A DNA stretch of 64,000 bases from Amphiura filiformis (GCF_039555335.1 NC_092646.1:21287029-21351028); one strand, 5' to 3'. Shown: positions 45,490 through 57,416, counted from the first letter of the stretch. Made by a program: numbers and translations. Notes: generated by a model from the letters alone, not told the origin.

Positions 45490-46077
45490 GGCCAAGCAGG
45501 GTCAGAATTTCATTTCAAGGTGCGAGAATCAATCTTGATTCTTGCAGAATAAATTTGCAGGAATCAGTTGAATCTTGCAAATCAACTTCTGTGTAAACTA
45601 CATTGATTCACGCAAATCTGTTCACAAGAATCTCTGCGAGAATTGATTCTCGGATTCTCGCCGAAATTCTGACCCTGCCAAGTAAAAAAAATAACATGTA
45701 TATCGTCCAGACTGTTTCAAAAATCGGTGAGGGAGGTCTTTAATATTTGTTATTATGTTATTTTTTTCCCTTTCATTTCTGTGTAAAATTACAATTGCAA
45801 AGTGTTTGTCAAGTAATGTCAACACATCATAAAATCGGGGAGGCCCCCAAATATTTTTGTTATTTTCCCAAAGCCCTACCCCTAGCTTGAAGAAAGTGTT
45901 TGCAATGTGTTTATAAATGATAACCAAGAACTTCTTAACATGTCTTTTCATCACAATTTTAGAAACAAAGTAAAGAAGCAAATAGGAAAAATAACAAAAA
46001 TATTTGAAAATCTCCAAAAATTGGTGAGGGCGGGGACGATATTACCGGTATATACATGTCATTTATTTTACTTGGCC
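45490..46077. mobile_element. Foldback with GGCCAAGTAAAA ends
   Basis: GGCCAAG at 45490 (its TAAAA now displaced to 45683 by an inserted MITE) mirrors TTTTACTTGGCC ending at 46077. The arms continue 'catgtatatcgtcc' and 'tcggtgaggg', mirrored in the 46020-46055 stretch. The interior is palindromic with 'aaatatttttgttattttcc'. Confidence 0.65.
45497..45677. mobile_element. MITE inserted in the previous element, 5-bp duplication
   Basis: CAGGGTCAGAATTTC and its reverse complement 'gaaattctgaccctg' bound 181 bp. CCAAG lies directly on both sides (45492-45496 and 45678-45682), so the target duplication is 5 bp. The interior has internal 'gattc'/'gaatc' mirrored words ('cgagaatcaatcttgattct'). 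Confidence 0.75.
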
Positions 46078-47160
46078 TTAAGCCTGAAAAGATTTACTGT
46101 ACAGTAAAATAAATCTGGGGTCAATGCTTGCCCTTAAATTATTTCAGTTGTCCTAAAAAAGTATTAAAAAATTTAGACGGTCTTTCAATTCATATTTTGT
46201 CTTTTTGTGAAAAAATGTATGTACCGGGTATTTTCAAAAGAAACTTAGGCTAAAATTTCTTTTGGTGACTGAGTTTTTGCTGCCAATGCTCCCAGTCCCA
46301 GATTGGGGAATAAACTACTACCGTACCAGGTCAAATAAAATATTGTACTTTTGAACAGTTCAGAAGCTACTGAAGAGCCACCTATTTCAGGAAATTTATC
46401 AGCAGTAATTTTGAGGTACCGGTAATGAGCGACTTTGAACATTTTGAAATGAATTTTGCGCTATACAAAATGTAAGTATAGTTTCCAGAGAAGCACTCTC
46501 TATAGGCATACACCATTCAGCAAATGTGATGCGATCAAGCAAAATGAGTTCGATGTCGATCAAAATCTAAATTCAGTATTCAATCTTATTATGAGCCATT
46601 TTCAGAGCTTTAATTTGCTGAAAACTCCATCATAATTTAGACTTATGGTTTCAGAGATATGGCCATTTTACTTTAGTGTTGCTCAAAGAACAATAAAATA
46701 CAAAGGATTGAAAGGAAGTTGAATACGGTACCAGTACTATTATTGATTAGTGAAATCTGAGATTTTGAATAAAACACAGGAAGCGTCGTTTAAAAATTAT
46801 TACGATGGAAACATTAGACTTAGTCAAACGCGCGTGCATCAGTACATACGATATGCATATGGCCCTTCGCACTTGATTATTAGTTTCCTGTTTTAAGATT
46901 TTGAAAAAGGGATGATCTGACTTTTAATTATTAATTATCTTTTATTTTCTTTATTTAGTTTGAACTATTACAAGCAACTATTGACTAGTTTTGACTAGAG
47001 CTGGCATTTAATTATTTCACAACAATAATAATTTGACAATATTTGATTTTATAAATGAGTGAAGGTGGAGTTGTACTCTTTGTTCATTTACAAATTACAT
47101 CATGATTGTTGATATTATTTAAGTCAGAAAATGGCAAGTAGAAGTAGATGAAAGTTATTT

Positions 47161-48535
47161 TTAAAGGGGCATTTCGTGATCCACAGCCTCATCCCCCACT
47201 TTTCTCAAAAAAAGTTGAGATTTTTATATCACTGGAAACCTCTGGCTACATAATGTTTATGTACAAAATATTTCTTGCAGATTAATTAGTTTAGCAAAGA
47301 TATCGTGAAATTTGAATTTCGTTCTGGTGCACCAGAACGAAATTACAACGTACTGTCTATGTAGCAGTGTAATAAACATAATCATGCATAACTCGCAAAC
47401 GCAATATCGGAATCAACTGAAATTTAGGGAATATGCTTTTTTGCGGATATGTACTGAAATATGTGTCCGTGTGTTTTGAACTCGCCACCCTTAGCGTTAC
47501 ATCACAAATATTATGAGTTTTTACACCAATCAAGTTTTAAATTAGAATATCTCCACAACTATCAACCCTAAACTAGCAAAAGTATACATTTTTGGAAAGC
47601 TGAAGGCAAAAGCAATTTAAATGTACACATTTCAACTCATTGTACATGGTGACCTTGAAGTTATAGGCTACAGGGTGGAATACAAAAATTCCAAATAAAA
47701 AATGGGTCACTTAAAGGGGGATAACCCTATTGGTTTTGGATATCGGATTGTCTTTAAAATTACATAATAATATCAAATATCGCCCCCTTTATGCTGCTTT
47801 GTGAAAAACGAGAGCATTTTCAGCGTAAATGTGAATAAATAGCCAAATTTGCAATCCAATACCTTGGTATACGTGAATTGCATTCTGGGCAGGCAAGCAA
47901 CAACAACAATTCCCGATCGTATGACGAATGCTGACATGCTGTACAATGCCCGGCCCGTATTGAACAGAAAAGATTTGTGTTTTTTCGGACTGTTTCAGAA
48001 AAAAAGGAAACAAAATATATTTCCCTTGCAATATGTACATTTCAAATGAATATAAAAAGTTTGGGTTAAAAATGGAGAGCAAAAAAAACTTCTGATACCG
48101 GGTTTTGAACCGGGTACCTCGCGGGTAACAGCATAACGCGCTAACCAATTGAGCTAAACCGCCCACGATGTCCATCTTGGAAATTAATTATTAAACACGC
48201 TGCACCGTCTCCTCAGCAGTTAGTGTGGTTCGCTTTTTTCACAGAATGTGTATAACGCGAAACCAAAGTAGCTGTTGAGGAGACTGTTGATTCGCAATTA
48301 ATTAAATTCCTCCCCAGAAATCCAAGTAATTTTTGTATAATTTACAAACTGGTAACCTGTAAAAACCGCTGTGTTTCATGATTTCTCCGGAAATACATCG
48401 ACTTGGAGCGTCAAATTTCAGGATAGTAATGAGAAAAATAGTATCTATTTATTATATGTGATACCAAAACCTCATCAACAATGAAAAAAATTGGGGGGGG
48501 GGGATGATGCTGTCGATCGGGTTACGGCCCTTTAA
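47161..48535. mobile_element. TTAA-flanked element nested in the previous one
   Basis: TTAAAGGGGCATTTCGTGAT on the left; the right end 'acggccctttaa' with 'atgatgctgtcgatcggg' and a G run corresponds to the left 'cctcatccccc'. Ends are TTAA + AGGG / CCCT + TTAA, suggesting a TTAA target as in piggyBac or Kolobok. A perfect 14-bp hairpin 'gaatttcgttctgg'/'ccagaacgaaatt' lies near 47311-47343. It contains the tRNA-like sequence at 48092-48164. Confidence 0.6.
48092..48164 (-). repeat. tRNA-like SINE head with A and B boxes
   Basis: On the - strand: A box TAGCTCAATTGGTTAGCGC (matches TRGCNNARYNGG) and B box GGTTCAAAACC (matches GGTTCRANNCC) at tRNA-like spacing, preceded by GGCGGTT. The acceptor stem and anticodon stem do not pair (5' GGCGGTT against 3' TATCAGA), so it is not a functional tRNA gene. 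It looks like a SINE head or tRNA pseudogene with an intact-looking Pol III internal promoter. Confidence 0.65.
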
Positions 48536-48998
48536 TGCATTGCTTATTACTAACTTGCAGATATAAACTGAAAGTAAACGACATTGATTTGGTTAGAGGT
48601 TAGGGGGAGCCTACTGACTTTGGAAGAAAAAAAATCACAGCTGTTTGGTAATCAAGATGTTTTGTATGCTATGATTTCAAAATGCATTCAAATTCAATGC
48701 ATTTTGAAATCATTAATAGAGTATGACATTTTTTAGGTCAACCATGAATGATCCTAGCATCTAGTTTGGACAATAAGCAATAAGTTTGGACACTCCAAAA
48801 CCGAAAAAACAAAACAAAATTTTTATTTTTTTTTCAATTTCTGGAATTTTTTGAAAAATGGGGTGGGGTGGGACTATACTCGAACGTGGGACTATAATAC
48901 TCAGACGAATACCGTAATAATCAAGTGCGAAGGGCCGGAGAGTCACAGAAACAGTACATAAATAAAATAAAAATAAATGTAGATTTTATAATAATAAT

Positions 48999-51236
48999 AG
49001 CGGGCCACACCGTCGACGTCCTATACGATAAATATAAATTTAATACTCCGTTGGTGAGCGACGGGCGAGTGGTAGTGAGCGACAGGCGAGTGGTATTTCA
49101 CTGAACGCAAGAAAAGGAGTTCTATCTGATTGGCTAGCAATCGATCGCTTAGGTCGCTCAGTAGTCAACTACAAACTCATGCATTCAATTCGATTGAAAT
49201 CGATTATTCTATTATTGACGAAGACAAAGAGCGTGATAGTGTGTCAATAATGTACATTGTATTGCACCTGGCTTTACCAGCATTCCTTTATAAAATAATT
49301 TTCTCAAAGAGTTGAATATTATCAAAATTTTTACCCAGGATTTCAAATTTTTACCCGCAAATTGCAGTTAAACATATCCACAGCAAAATACCGGTCCTCA
49401 CTAATTAGTACATTTAATTTCCAGTTAGTACATTTAAACGAAACCTGTGATTTACGTGACAACAAATAAAATTTTCTTACAATAGAAATATCATATGGGA
49501 TACTGATATAGTAGGCAGCAACCGCCATAACGTGGAGCTGCTACTGCGTAGCTGACTTTTTGTTCCGTGGAGCCAAATTGACCAATCATGTTAGAGTTTT
49601 TCATTACTCGGAGGTAAAACTGACCAATCAAGTACGACTTACTCATTACGTGAAGCGAATTTAGTCATTAAGAATTTGCCAGACGAGCTTCACGTGGTTG
49701 CAAGATATCCTCGGTCACGATAGTTATGATTCAAAAAGTAATTTATGAAAAGTACGAACCGACTTATTATTAAGATGGACATGCACTCACAAGAAACTCA
49801 TACAGTATTGTACACAACTATATAGCTAGGCAGAGTGGTGGTAAACCATGCACACAATTCAGGCTGATTTGTACATCTTATGCGGCGTGGCTCATGGAAT
49901 TCGACCTTCAGCAAACCAGTTCGGATTTACTTTATATACTAGTAGTAGGCCATACATACTGTAGTTACGGTACTGCCCGCTTTTCCTATACACAATACTC
50001 AGTGCGCTCACCATTGACGCGTGACCTAGTGTATGTTAGAAGTATTATGCCATTGCCTATATGACGTCACTGTGTAAAAAATAACCAGTCAATATTTAAA
50101 GTATTCTCTGAAATTCTAGAAAATATAGTTTTGTAACATTTCCTAAATTTTTAGCTAATTTAGGTGTTTGGAAATATTGGTACTTTTGTGTTTTAGGAAG
50201 GATATGTAAACGACAGATAACACCAAAAAATATGAACAAATTATTTCTAAACCGTGTTAAGTCTGCAAACCATTATGCTTCTCATTTTCAAGAACGCTGG
50301 TTAACAATAAGCAGACTATTGTCTCATTTCGTAAACAAAAGCCCAGACAGTATTGTTACCTTGCGTTCGCTTTATCATCATTCACCCAACTGAAACTATA
50401 ATACCAGCTCATTGTTCATTGCACAGGGTAAAACAGACACAAGTGCAGTGTGTATTTAACCAGAGAATTCTCTGGTTAAATACACACTGCACTTGTGTCT
50501 GTTTTACCTGTATGTACATAGTTGAGCTGTTTTCATTGAGTGTTATCTTGGTTTAATAGCTTTTAATGGGGTTTAAGTCCTTCAAAGGTCGTGGTGAATT
50601 CTACTGTAGACATGACTGCATCATGATTATTTTAAAGTCAACAACATTCAACAATATGATCACCGTGATAGTATGACAGTATCAGTACCGTGGGTGTCAG
50701 TGATCCTGGCCTGACACAGTAGACAAACAAACAAACACGCCACACACATGGCACATGCATGCAAGGTAACATTGACTATACACTAATCAAACAATGGTAT
50801 TGATCCTGTACAACTGTTTGTGGTTTATTTACATTCGATTCATTTAAAATCCACATATAGTAAACATTAATTTTGGCAAGAGTTTTCTCTCTCTGGAACG
50901 ATGATGCATCAACTGGCTCCGCGTAATGAAAAGATCTAACATGATTGGTCAATTTAGCTCCGCTGCGTTAAAAAGTAAGCTACGCGTAGCAGCTCCATCG
51001 CCAGGCGGTTACGCCAGCCATATACTGATCATGCGAAAATCGTAAAACATAGAATAGAAACAGTGTGGCCGGCTCTCAAAATCTCAAATTGTATGCATAG
51101 CCTGAGTCGCACGGCCTATCTCAAACAAAATAGCTCAAAATCACCATGCGTAGTTGTTGAAAAACGTGATGATTTATCGTACTACCACGGCAATTTTTAA
51201 CACGAAGATATAGGGATGTCGACGGTGTGCGGGCGC
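48999..51236. mobile_element. 2.2-kb imperfect foldback
   Basis: 'gcgggccacaccgtcgacgt' at 48999 mirrors 'gtcgacggtgtgcgggcgc' ending at 51236. Inner arms pair 'gtggagctgctactgcgtag' (49532) with 'ctacgcgtagcagctcca' (50980), and 'attgaccaatcatgttaga' (49577) with its mirror near 50936. Arms are interrupted and of unequal length. No transposase frame. Confidence 0.6.
50427..50508. repeat. 82-bp perfect palindrome without spacer
   Basis: The centre is GAGAA|TTCTC between 50467 and 50468. Reading outward, 41 bases on each side are exactly complementary: TTCTCTGGTTAAATACACAC, then TGCACTTGTGTCTGTTTTAC and C. The next pair (c/t) breaks it. It contains an EcoRI site at the dyad. It lies inside the 49-51.2 kb foldback. 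Confidence 0.92.
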
Positions 51237-51315
51237 TTTACATCATACATGTATATGTCGTAAACTGAACAGCTTCAAAGCGCTTTACATTTATTCCTCC
51301 GTTTAATATTAGAAT

Positions 51316-51525
51316 ATGTCGGAACCACGTTTGCAGCCTACAATTGGCGCAGGGTTCATCAGTACCGATACAACGACTGTGACTACCCCTAACACTAACA
51401 GTAATAGCTTCCAATCCCATGATACACCTGGGTGGGGTGAGGCAAGCGAGGGCGAGGCAAAGCACATTATTGGCATTGCCCAAGGGCTAAACACGGTCAC
51501 GGTGGTGGGACAGGGACTCGAATAG
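51316..51525 (+). CDS. Possible small protein, unrecognised
   Basis: A 69-codon frame begins MSEPRLQPTIGAGFISTDTT, preceded two codons upstream by TAG, and ends GLNTVTVVGQGLE before TAG. Composition (Thr, Ser, Asn, Gly; few hydrophobic runs) is more protein-like than most frames here, and the region is less AT-rich than its surroundings. I recognise no family. The reverse strand of the same segment is also open, which weakens the case. It could be a real short ORF, part of a longer spliced gene, or chance. Confidence 0.25.
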   Translation: MSEPRLQPTIGAGFISTDTTTVTTPNTNSNSFQSHDTPGWGEASEGEAKHIIGIAQGLNTVTVVGQGLE

Positions 51526-51863
51526 ACCCTTCAACTTCTCTTCATAGACATAATATTCAAGACGAAAACTTGCATTAAGATTAATCTAGCAGAAATTTTT
51601 TTACACTGACAGTATAAACAGGTAAGCTTAAATAAAAAATAAATCATGAAAGTACAACTTTGAACTGAAAGTGAAAATGAAATTTGAAAATACTTTTAAA
51701 AAAAGCATACAAACCTAGAGAACGATGAATTGATCCTCTATACTGTAAAACACGCTATCCTTTAGGTCGCAAGTTTTTTTCCAAACAAGTAGAATCAATG
51801 GAATATTGAAAGGAAATAACTTTTTTTTCTAACAACTTGTATGCAGCAGCAGCAGCCGACATC

Positions 51864-51872
51864 GACAAGGCA
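51864..51872 (+). repeat. Left target-site duplication GACAAGGCA
   Basis: The nine bases GACAAGGCA abut the left end of the 9.6-kb element and recur exactly at 61511-61519 against its right end. With the element removed, flanks would join as ...GACATCGACAAGGCATGACAGG. Confidence 0.85.
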
Positions 51873-51993
51873 GGTAAGCGTTGGATTCGTGCGCTTAGAA
51901 GGAGGTCATGAATATTGATACACTACGTCATCACTGTCCATGTACGTCTCATACACAATAATTCTGTGGTCTCATGAGTCATATCCCTGCTCT

Positions 51994-52728
51994 TTTTTTG
52001 AAAAGAAAGGACGGGAATGAACAGAACCTGCTAAAAGATCCAGAGGATAAAGTCTTTTTGGTATTTTTCTCTTGGGGGAATAAAAATGCATTTATTCCGT
52101 GAAATATTTTCTGGTGTAGGAAAAATAGATAGGGTAGGCCTACACTCCACTTTTAGTACCAACTTTATTCCACAGTGGAATCCATTTTATTCCGTCCTGG
52201 AATAAAAACATTTTTAAAACTTTATTCTGTCTTAGGAAATGAAAAGAAAGTTTCCCTTACAAAGAGGGAAAAGAAGCTCATTTTTAACAAGATGAATAAA
52301 GTTCCTATAAAAGGGAAAATTCCATTTTCGATTTCTCGAATTTGGACAAAATGAAGGGAAGGCCTATTGAGTTATCTTTTTCAATTTCTCAGAAAAAGAG
52401 GTGAAAAAATCCTAAAAAGGGAAAGGTCCATTTTCAATTTCTCGAAGTTGGACTAGGAAAAAGATGAGCCAATGGAGAAGTTTTTTCAATTTCTCAGAAA
52501 TAAAGTTGGTACTAAAGAGTGGAGTGTACCATATCTATTTTTCGTACACCAGAAAATATTTCACGGAATAAATGCATTTTTATTCCTCCCAAGAGAAAAA
52601 GCATTATGTATAAAGCCTACCTTTAAACCCCCCTAAGAAGGTATGAAAATACCAAAAAGACTTTATCCTCTGGATCTTTTAGCAGGTTCTGTTCATTCCC
52701 GTCCTCATGGTCCTTTCTTTTCAAAAAA
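51994..52728. mobile_element. Foldback element, 735 bp
   Basis: Left arm 'gaaaagaaaggacgggaatg', 'aaaagatccagaggataaag', 'ccgtgaaatattttctggtg' mirrors the right arm 'caccagaaaatatttcacgg', 'ctttatcctctggatctttt', 'cattcccgtcctcatggtcc'. Arms exceed 150 bp with few differences. Confidence 0.8.
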
Positions 52729-53571
52729 TGTTCAGCAAAATTTGAGGGGATGACCACTGACCAACCAACCCATTTTGTTGATGTGGTTGGAATGACATAT
52801 GTGAGTAGGCAAACCTAATTGATGTTTTTAAAGCAAAGTCATCGAGTCCCAAAGCCAATATCTCTCAGAAATGTTGTCCAAGAACATATTTTCAACATAC
52901 CTGAAGTTGATGGTGGGCCAAAATGTCTGACATTGGTTTTCAGGGCCGGGGGTCAAAATGTACAAAAAATGTACAATTGGGGTTTTGCATGGGTAATATC
53001 TCAGCTAAAAGTATTCTAATAGGCTCAATATGAGATAAGAGTAATGTCCTACCAAAGGGCTCTGACTGGCAAAAATGGACAATAACATTATTTTTACTTT
53101 TGGGGTTCTGACCCCCCCCGAAGTTGGCCCTGGATGGATGAAGTTGCATTTTGAGGGCCCTATATATTTTAATGTAAAGGAGTCACAAGTTTTCCGATGC
53201 CAGATTTAAATTCTACACAAAAAAGTACCCCAGGATACATACTTTTCAAAGTTGTTGGGGGTTTCCTTTATACATTTATGGACCTCTAAACATCGTCTTT
53301 CGCGTTGCGACACATTTTTTACGCTGACCACCCTAAATTTCAAATTGATGCCACGGGAAAACGAAATGGATTATGAAGCTCAAATTTTCAGGATTTTACT
53401 TTCTCATCAATATCTACCACCACACAGAAAAAGAAAGAAAATTGAAGAGGTGCTGCGGTGCACATCCCTGGAGTTGACATGGAATGGCTCAATAGTATTT
53501 TCTTGTGGTAATTGTATGTTAATGTATTAATGTAGTTATATATACATGTAGTTGTATGATGATTTCTCATT

Positions 53572-53798
53572 ATGTGTTTTAGTTCATAATCCTAAACGAT
53601 GGATAGTTGTAAAAGACCTTTAAAGAACGACGCATATTATAGTATACATTAAAGTTGCATATGCATCAAGTTTCCTAAAACATGTATAGTTTGTTTTAGT
53701 TCATAATCCTACACGATGGATATAGTTGGTAAAGACTTTTAAAGAACGACGCATATTATATTGTACATTAAAGTTGCATATGCATCAAGTTTCCTAAT
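53572..53798 (+). repeat. Two tandem copies of a 118-bp unit
   Basis: 'agttcataatcctaaacgat...aaagaacgacgcatatt...acattaaagttgcatatgca...' at about 53580-53690 is repeated at about 53698-53798. A third partial copy ('taaagaacgacgcatattca' ... 'acattaaagttgca') lies at 58770-58868, on the other side of the 53800-58742 element. Confidence 0.7.
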
Positions 53799-54129
53799 AG
53801 TCAGGGAGTGAAGGCAGTTTAGGTAGAATTAATTCCTCAATCGACGATTTTTGTACCAGTGGGTGTAGAATACATTGTAGTATTGTATAACAAAAATCGA
53901 CTAAAATCTACTTTGGGCAAAAAAAATTACAAGCCTTTGAAAATTGCACTTATTCTAACTTTGAGCAAGTTTAATTCCGAAGAGGTAAATAAAAATACTT
54001 TTGCAAAGCGTGGTCGCATCGGCTATCGCGCCGGCATTACGCGCTCAATACATGAGCGTCAAATTGCGTATATTGCGAATACACCGTGTTCCGCGCTGAC
54101 TCACAAAAAGAAATCTACGCCACGGATAT

Positions 54130-54440
54130 TTAGCGGTTGCGGTTTTATACCATGCTATAATCTGCTAATAATGTCCCACACTCCCCATCGAAATTCATCA
54201 CAACATGACAAACGAATAAACTCAAATTACTTTCCAATACCGTATATATGCCTAGGCCTACCTTGAATTTAAAATCTTCGGAAAGTCATTACAAAAGAAG
54301 TTTCCGAAAGTCATAATTTGCATAAACGAATGCAGTTGATTTATTATTATAGCCGTTGCGGTTACCATGCCGCATAATGCCCACTCTCCGTCGAAAGTCA
54401 CCACGAACGGATAAACTAATATCACTTTCAAAATTATTAG
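54130..54440 (+). repeat. Diverged direct repeat, about 220-bp period
   Basis: 'gcggttgcggttttataccatg...cccacactccccatcgaaattcatcacaacatgacaaacgaataaactc' is echoed by 'agccgttgcggttaccatgc...cccactctccgtcgaaagtcaccacgaacggataaactaa' at 54348-54420. The 135-codon frame crossing the first unit (53859-54266) is probably not coding. Confidence 0.45.
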
Positions 54441-55040
54441 ATCACTTGGACCATTTATTTTCAAAATACGTAACTTAAAACCACCTTTGTCTCAGCCATT
54501 AATTTGTTAGTTCCGTCTAAGAGATGTGATATTTTCCGTCTTAGATGAAACTGGAAGTTTTGTTACCATTAGCGCGTCGGGAAGTTGCCACGACCTGTGC
54601 GTAATCCGCGTATAGCAACGCAGCAACGGACCGTAAATAAGCGGGCCACCATTGGTTGATCTACCGAATAAATCCAAATAATTATTTGTATTTATTAATT
54701 TATCTATCTATCTATGCATTTACCATTCATCTGGAAATGCTAGAACTTATTTATTTATCTATTTATTAATTTATAATTTATCTATAATCTCCGAGATGAT
54801 ACCGATGAATCGATCAGTTCCTCTTCAAAGTATCGATTATCGGCAAGTTCCTCTTTATTATCCTTCCGCTGACACACGGTTCGCAGCATTGATTGCATAT
54901 ATTTTGCCATTCATTGACGGCGGACTGTTTACGTTTGTTTTGCCAATAGATTAGCTTAGATTTGCGGATTATTAATTGGGAATTTTAGCATAATAGCTTA
55001 AAAGATATTTCGAAGGTGTCGTGTTAGTCTAAATAATATT

Positions 55041-55093
55041 ATATTATGCACCTATACGCTGCCTATAGCAGGCAGCGTATAGGTGCATAATAT
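55041..55093. repeat. Hairpin with 24-bp perfect stem and 5-base loop
   Basis: Stem ATATTATGCACCTATACGCT then GCCT, loop 'atagc', then the exact reverse complement. The structure is compact enough for DNA cruciform or a pre-miRNA-sized RNA hairpin. No surrounding TIR element is apparent. Confidence 0.85.
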
Positions 55094-55765
55094 TATAATA
55101 ATAATGCCCACTAGGTCTAATATTTAAAAAAACAAAAAACAAAACAAAACATGTCTCTCGTCCTCGGCTCTAGTCCGGGTCTTTAAAAACAAAAAAAGGA
55201 AGAGTTGCTTTTTTTATTTCTTATAAATGATCGCAAAATTGGTGCAAATACAAATAAACTTAGGGCTGTTTTAGCGTAGGCCTATACAATAATTTATGTC
55301 TAAAAAAAGACAAGGGCTTAGTTATTTTGTTGTTCTGTCTGGAATTAGGCTGATCACAAAACCTTCCATGATGTTTGGTTCTTTTAAGTGGATCGTAGGC
55401 CTATCAGGGTAGCGTGTAGTACGGTACCCCGGTAGCCCGTGTCCCGATTGACCACTTTTTCCCTCGTAAAGCATGAACTGCCAAGATGGTTAAAGTCTAG
55501 AAGAAGTAGAGTAGAAACTGGATTTGTCAATCATAAAAATCTAATCGTTTTTTACTTCAATCCTACTACAAATCTGTCCTTGTAGGCCTACAAATAAATC
55601 TATTAAAGCTATAGGTTAAACTAAGTTCCGTCAACTTTCGCTTAGAAATAATATTTGAGCATGCAAGGTTGTTTTAACCGCCATCGATTGTCAGTGACTC
55701 AATTTCATGGAGCGATAACATTTCAATCAAATCAATATGATAGGGCCTCATAGGCTACGTTCACG

Positions 55766-56141
55766 CAGGGCGACGCTAGAAGGGGGTATGTGGTGTGATA
55801 CCCCTCCCAATACACAATTTTTGTCGGCAAAAATGGACTGTGCTGTCAAAACCATGCGATTGTCAGCAAATGTAGTCAAAGCTATGTGTTTGTCGGCAGA
55901 GTCATGTAAAAGATTAATGTGTATAATGTGTTACGAATTTTTGTGCTATTGTTAACGTAGGCCTATTGTTAATGTTATCATGGTTATAGTAGTTACTAAT
56001 TAAAAAAATGTCGGAAACAAATTGGACCGCTAACACCCCCCCCACACTAAAAAAATTGGGTGTACAATTCACATATATTTCCGTCGGCAAAACATGCTGT
56101 ACACCCCCAATCATATTGGTCTAGCGACGGCCTAGGCCCTG
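55766..56141. mobile_element. hAT-like MITE, CAGGGCGACGCTAG ends
   Basis: CAGGGCGACGCTAG on the left; the right end reads CAGGGCCTAGGCCGTCGCTAG in reverse complement. Flanks CGTTCACG and TGTTCACG (7 of 8) look like a slightly mutated 8-bp target duplication. The interior contains repeated 'gtcggcaaa' words. Confidence 0.65.
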
Positions 56142-56507
56142 TGTTCACGTTTAATAACTCTTGCTTACATTTCTTCCCGAAAACAAAATGACATTAAATT
56201 ACCATAAGGACCTATTAAACTGATAACGGATAATATTGCCAACAATTATTTTAATCAACAGATCAACATTTAGGCCTATTGTATAATCATAGATTATGGT
56301 ATAGGCCTAATTAGTATCAAACACACGCGATAGGCCTATCACAGGTGTAGGCTATAAGCGTGTAGTGTGCCAGCAGGTAAATACGTAGGCCTATAGTCCT
56401 ATACTATTTGACCGTCAGTTATATTATACATTAGCAAAATAAAAACACGATAAATCTACTGCATTAGCAAATTGCATATAGGCTTATAGACTAACCGTAG
56501 GGCCTAG

Positions 56508-56670
56508 GCCTAGACCAAACTGTTAGCAGACTAAATGCTTGTTGGACCAAATGGTTTGTAGACCAAGTGGTTTGTAGACGAAATGGGTTATAATTTATTA
56601 GACCAATGGTTTTAGACTTATTAGGTATTAAACTAAACATGCTAAATGGTTATCGAACCAACTGGTTAAA
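56508..56670 (+). repeat. Degenerate 16-17-bp minisatellite
   Basis: Variants of TAGACCAAATGGTTTG follow one another about nine times, with period 16-19 and rising divergence: 'gaccaaatggtttgtagaccaagtggtttgtagacgaaatggg'. Confidence 0.7.
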
Positions 56671-57416
56671 AAACGGAATAAAGGTGCACGGAAAGAATGC
56701 AAAAAGAGGGATATGAGAGAAAGCCAATCCACGAGATACTTAGGTCTAGATAACTATTAATTTCCGTTGAAGGCTTCTTGTAATGTCTGATAGGCCTACC
56801 GATCTAGTCTGGCCTCTACCATGTAGTTGTAGACCTAATAACTTTTTCATAACAAAGTCCTACACTTTTTGACATTCTTGTCGACCGTTCTGATAGGCCC
56901 TAAGTTTGTATTTATTTAGGCCGTATTAGTGTTAATGGCTATGGGCTTATTTATAGACATGTAAGGTCTAAATTGATTAGACGTTTAGTACGCCTATACT
57001 ATAATGACGTATATAGGCATAGGCTTAATTTAATGACCAGGCCTAATTGTAATTAATTGGTGAATGACATCGATGTATTTTATACATAAAATGTAGTACT
57101 TAAATATTTATTTTTTCGTATCCATTCAACAAATGGGGACATTTTGATTCAGGTATGACAAAAGGGTAAAAGTTGCAAAAACTTAAATTATCTCAAAATG
57201 GCCATTTTTGTGATACACCACTATGTCATCCGAGCGACAAATTATTGCACAAGGTGGCGATCAATTAGACACACTGACTTCGCGTGTTGTGTGATGTGAC
57301 GCTCTGGTTTACGCAGTAGCCTATGCAACGCCAACACGCTCACTTGTTGCGCGAACGCAAATACAAAACAGTAAGCGTGGACGCGTTAACCATGTTTGCG
57401 TAAATGCGGCTTAATA

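Larger units (their letters stand above)
46861..48936. mobile_element. TIR element with 21-bp perfect ends
   Basis: GGCCCTTCGCACTTGATTAT at 46861 and its exact reverse complement ending at 48936 (21 bp matched). It encloses the TTAA-flanked element at 47161-48535. No transposase found. Confidence 0.55.

Noticed and set aside
48092..48164. Functional tRNA gene
   Set aside because: A and B boxes are good, but acceptor and anticodon stems do not pair, so it is listed as a SINE head or tRNA pseudogene.
53859..54266. 135-codon + strand open frame
   Set aside because: It lies inside a transposable element and overlaps a diverged direct repeat. No domain is recognised and the low-complexity Lys/Asn start looks random.
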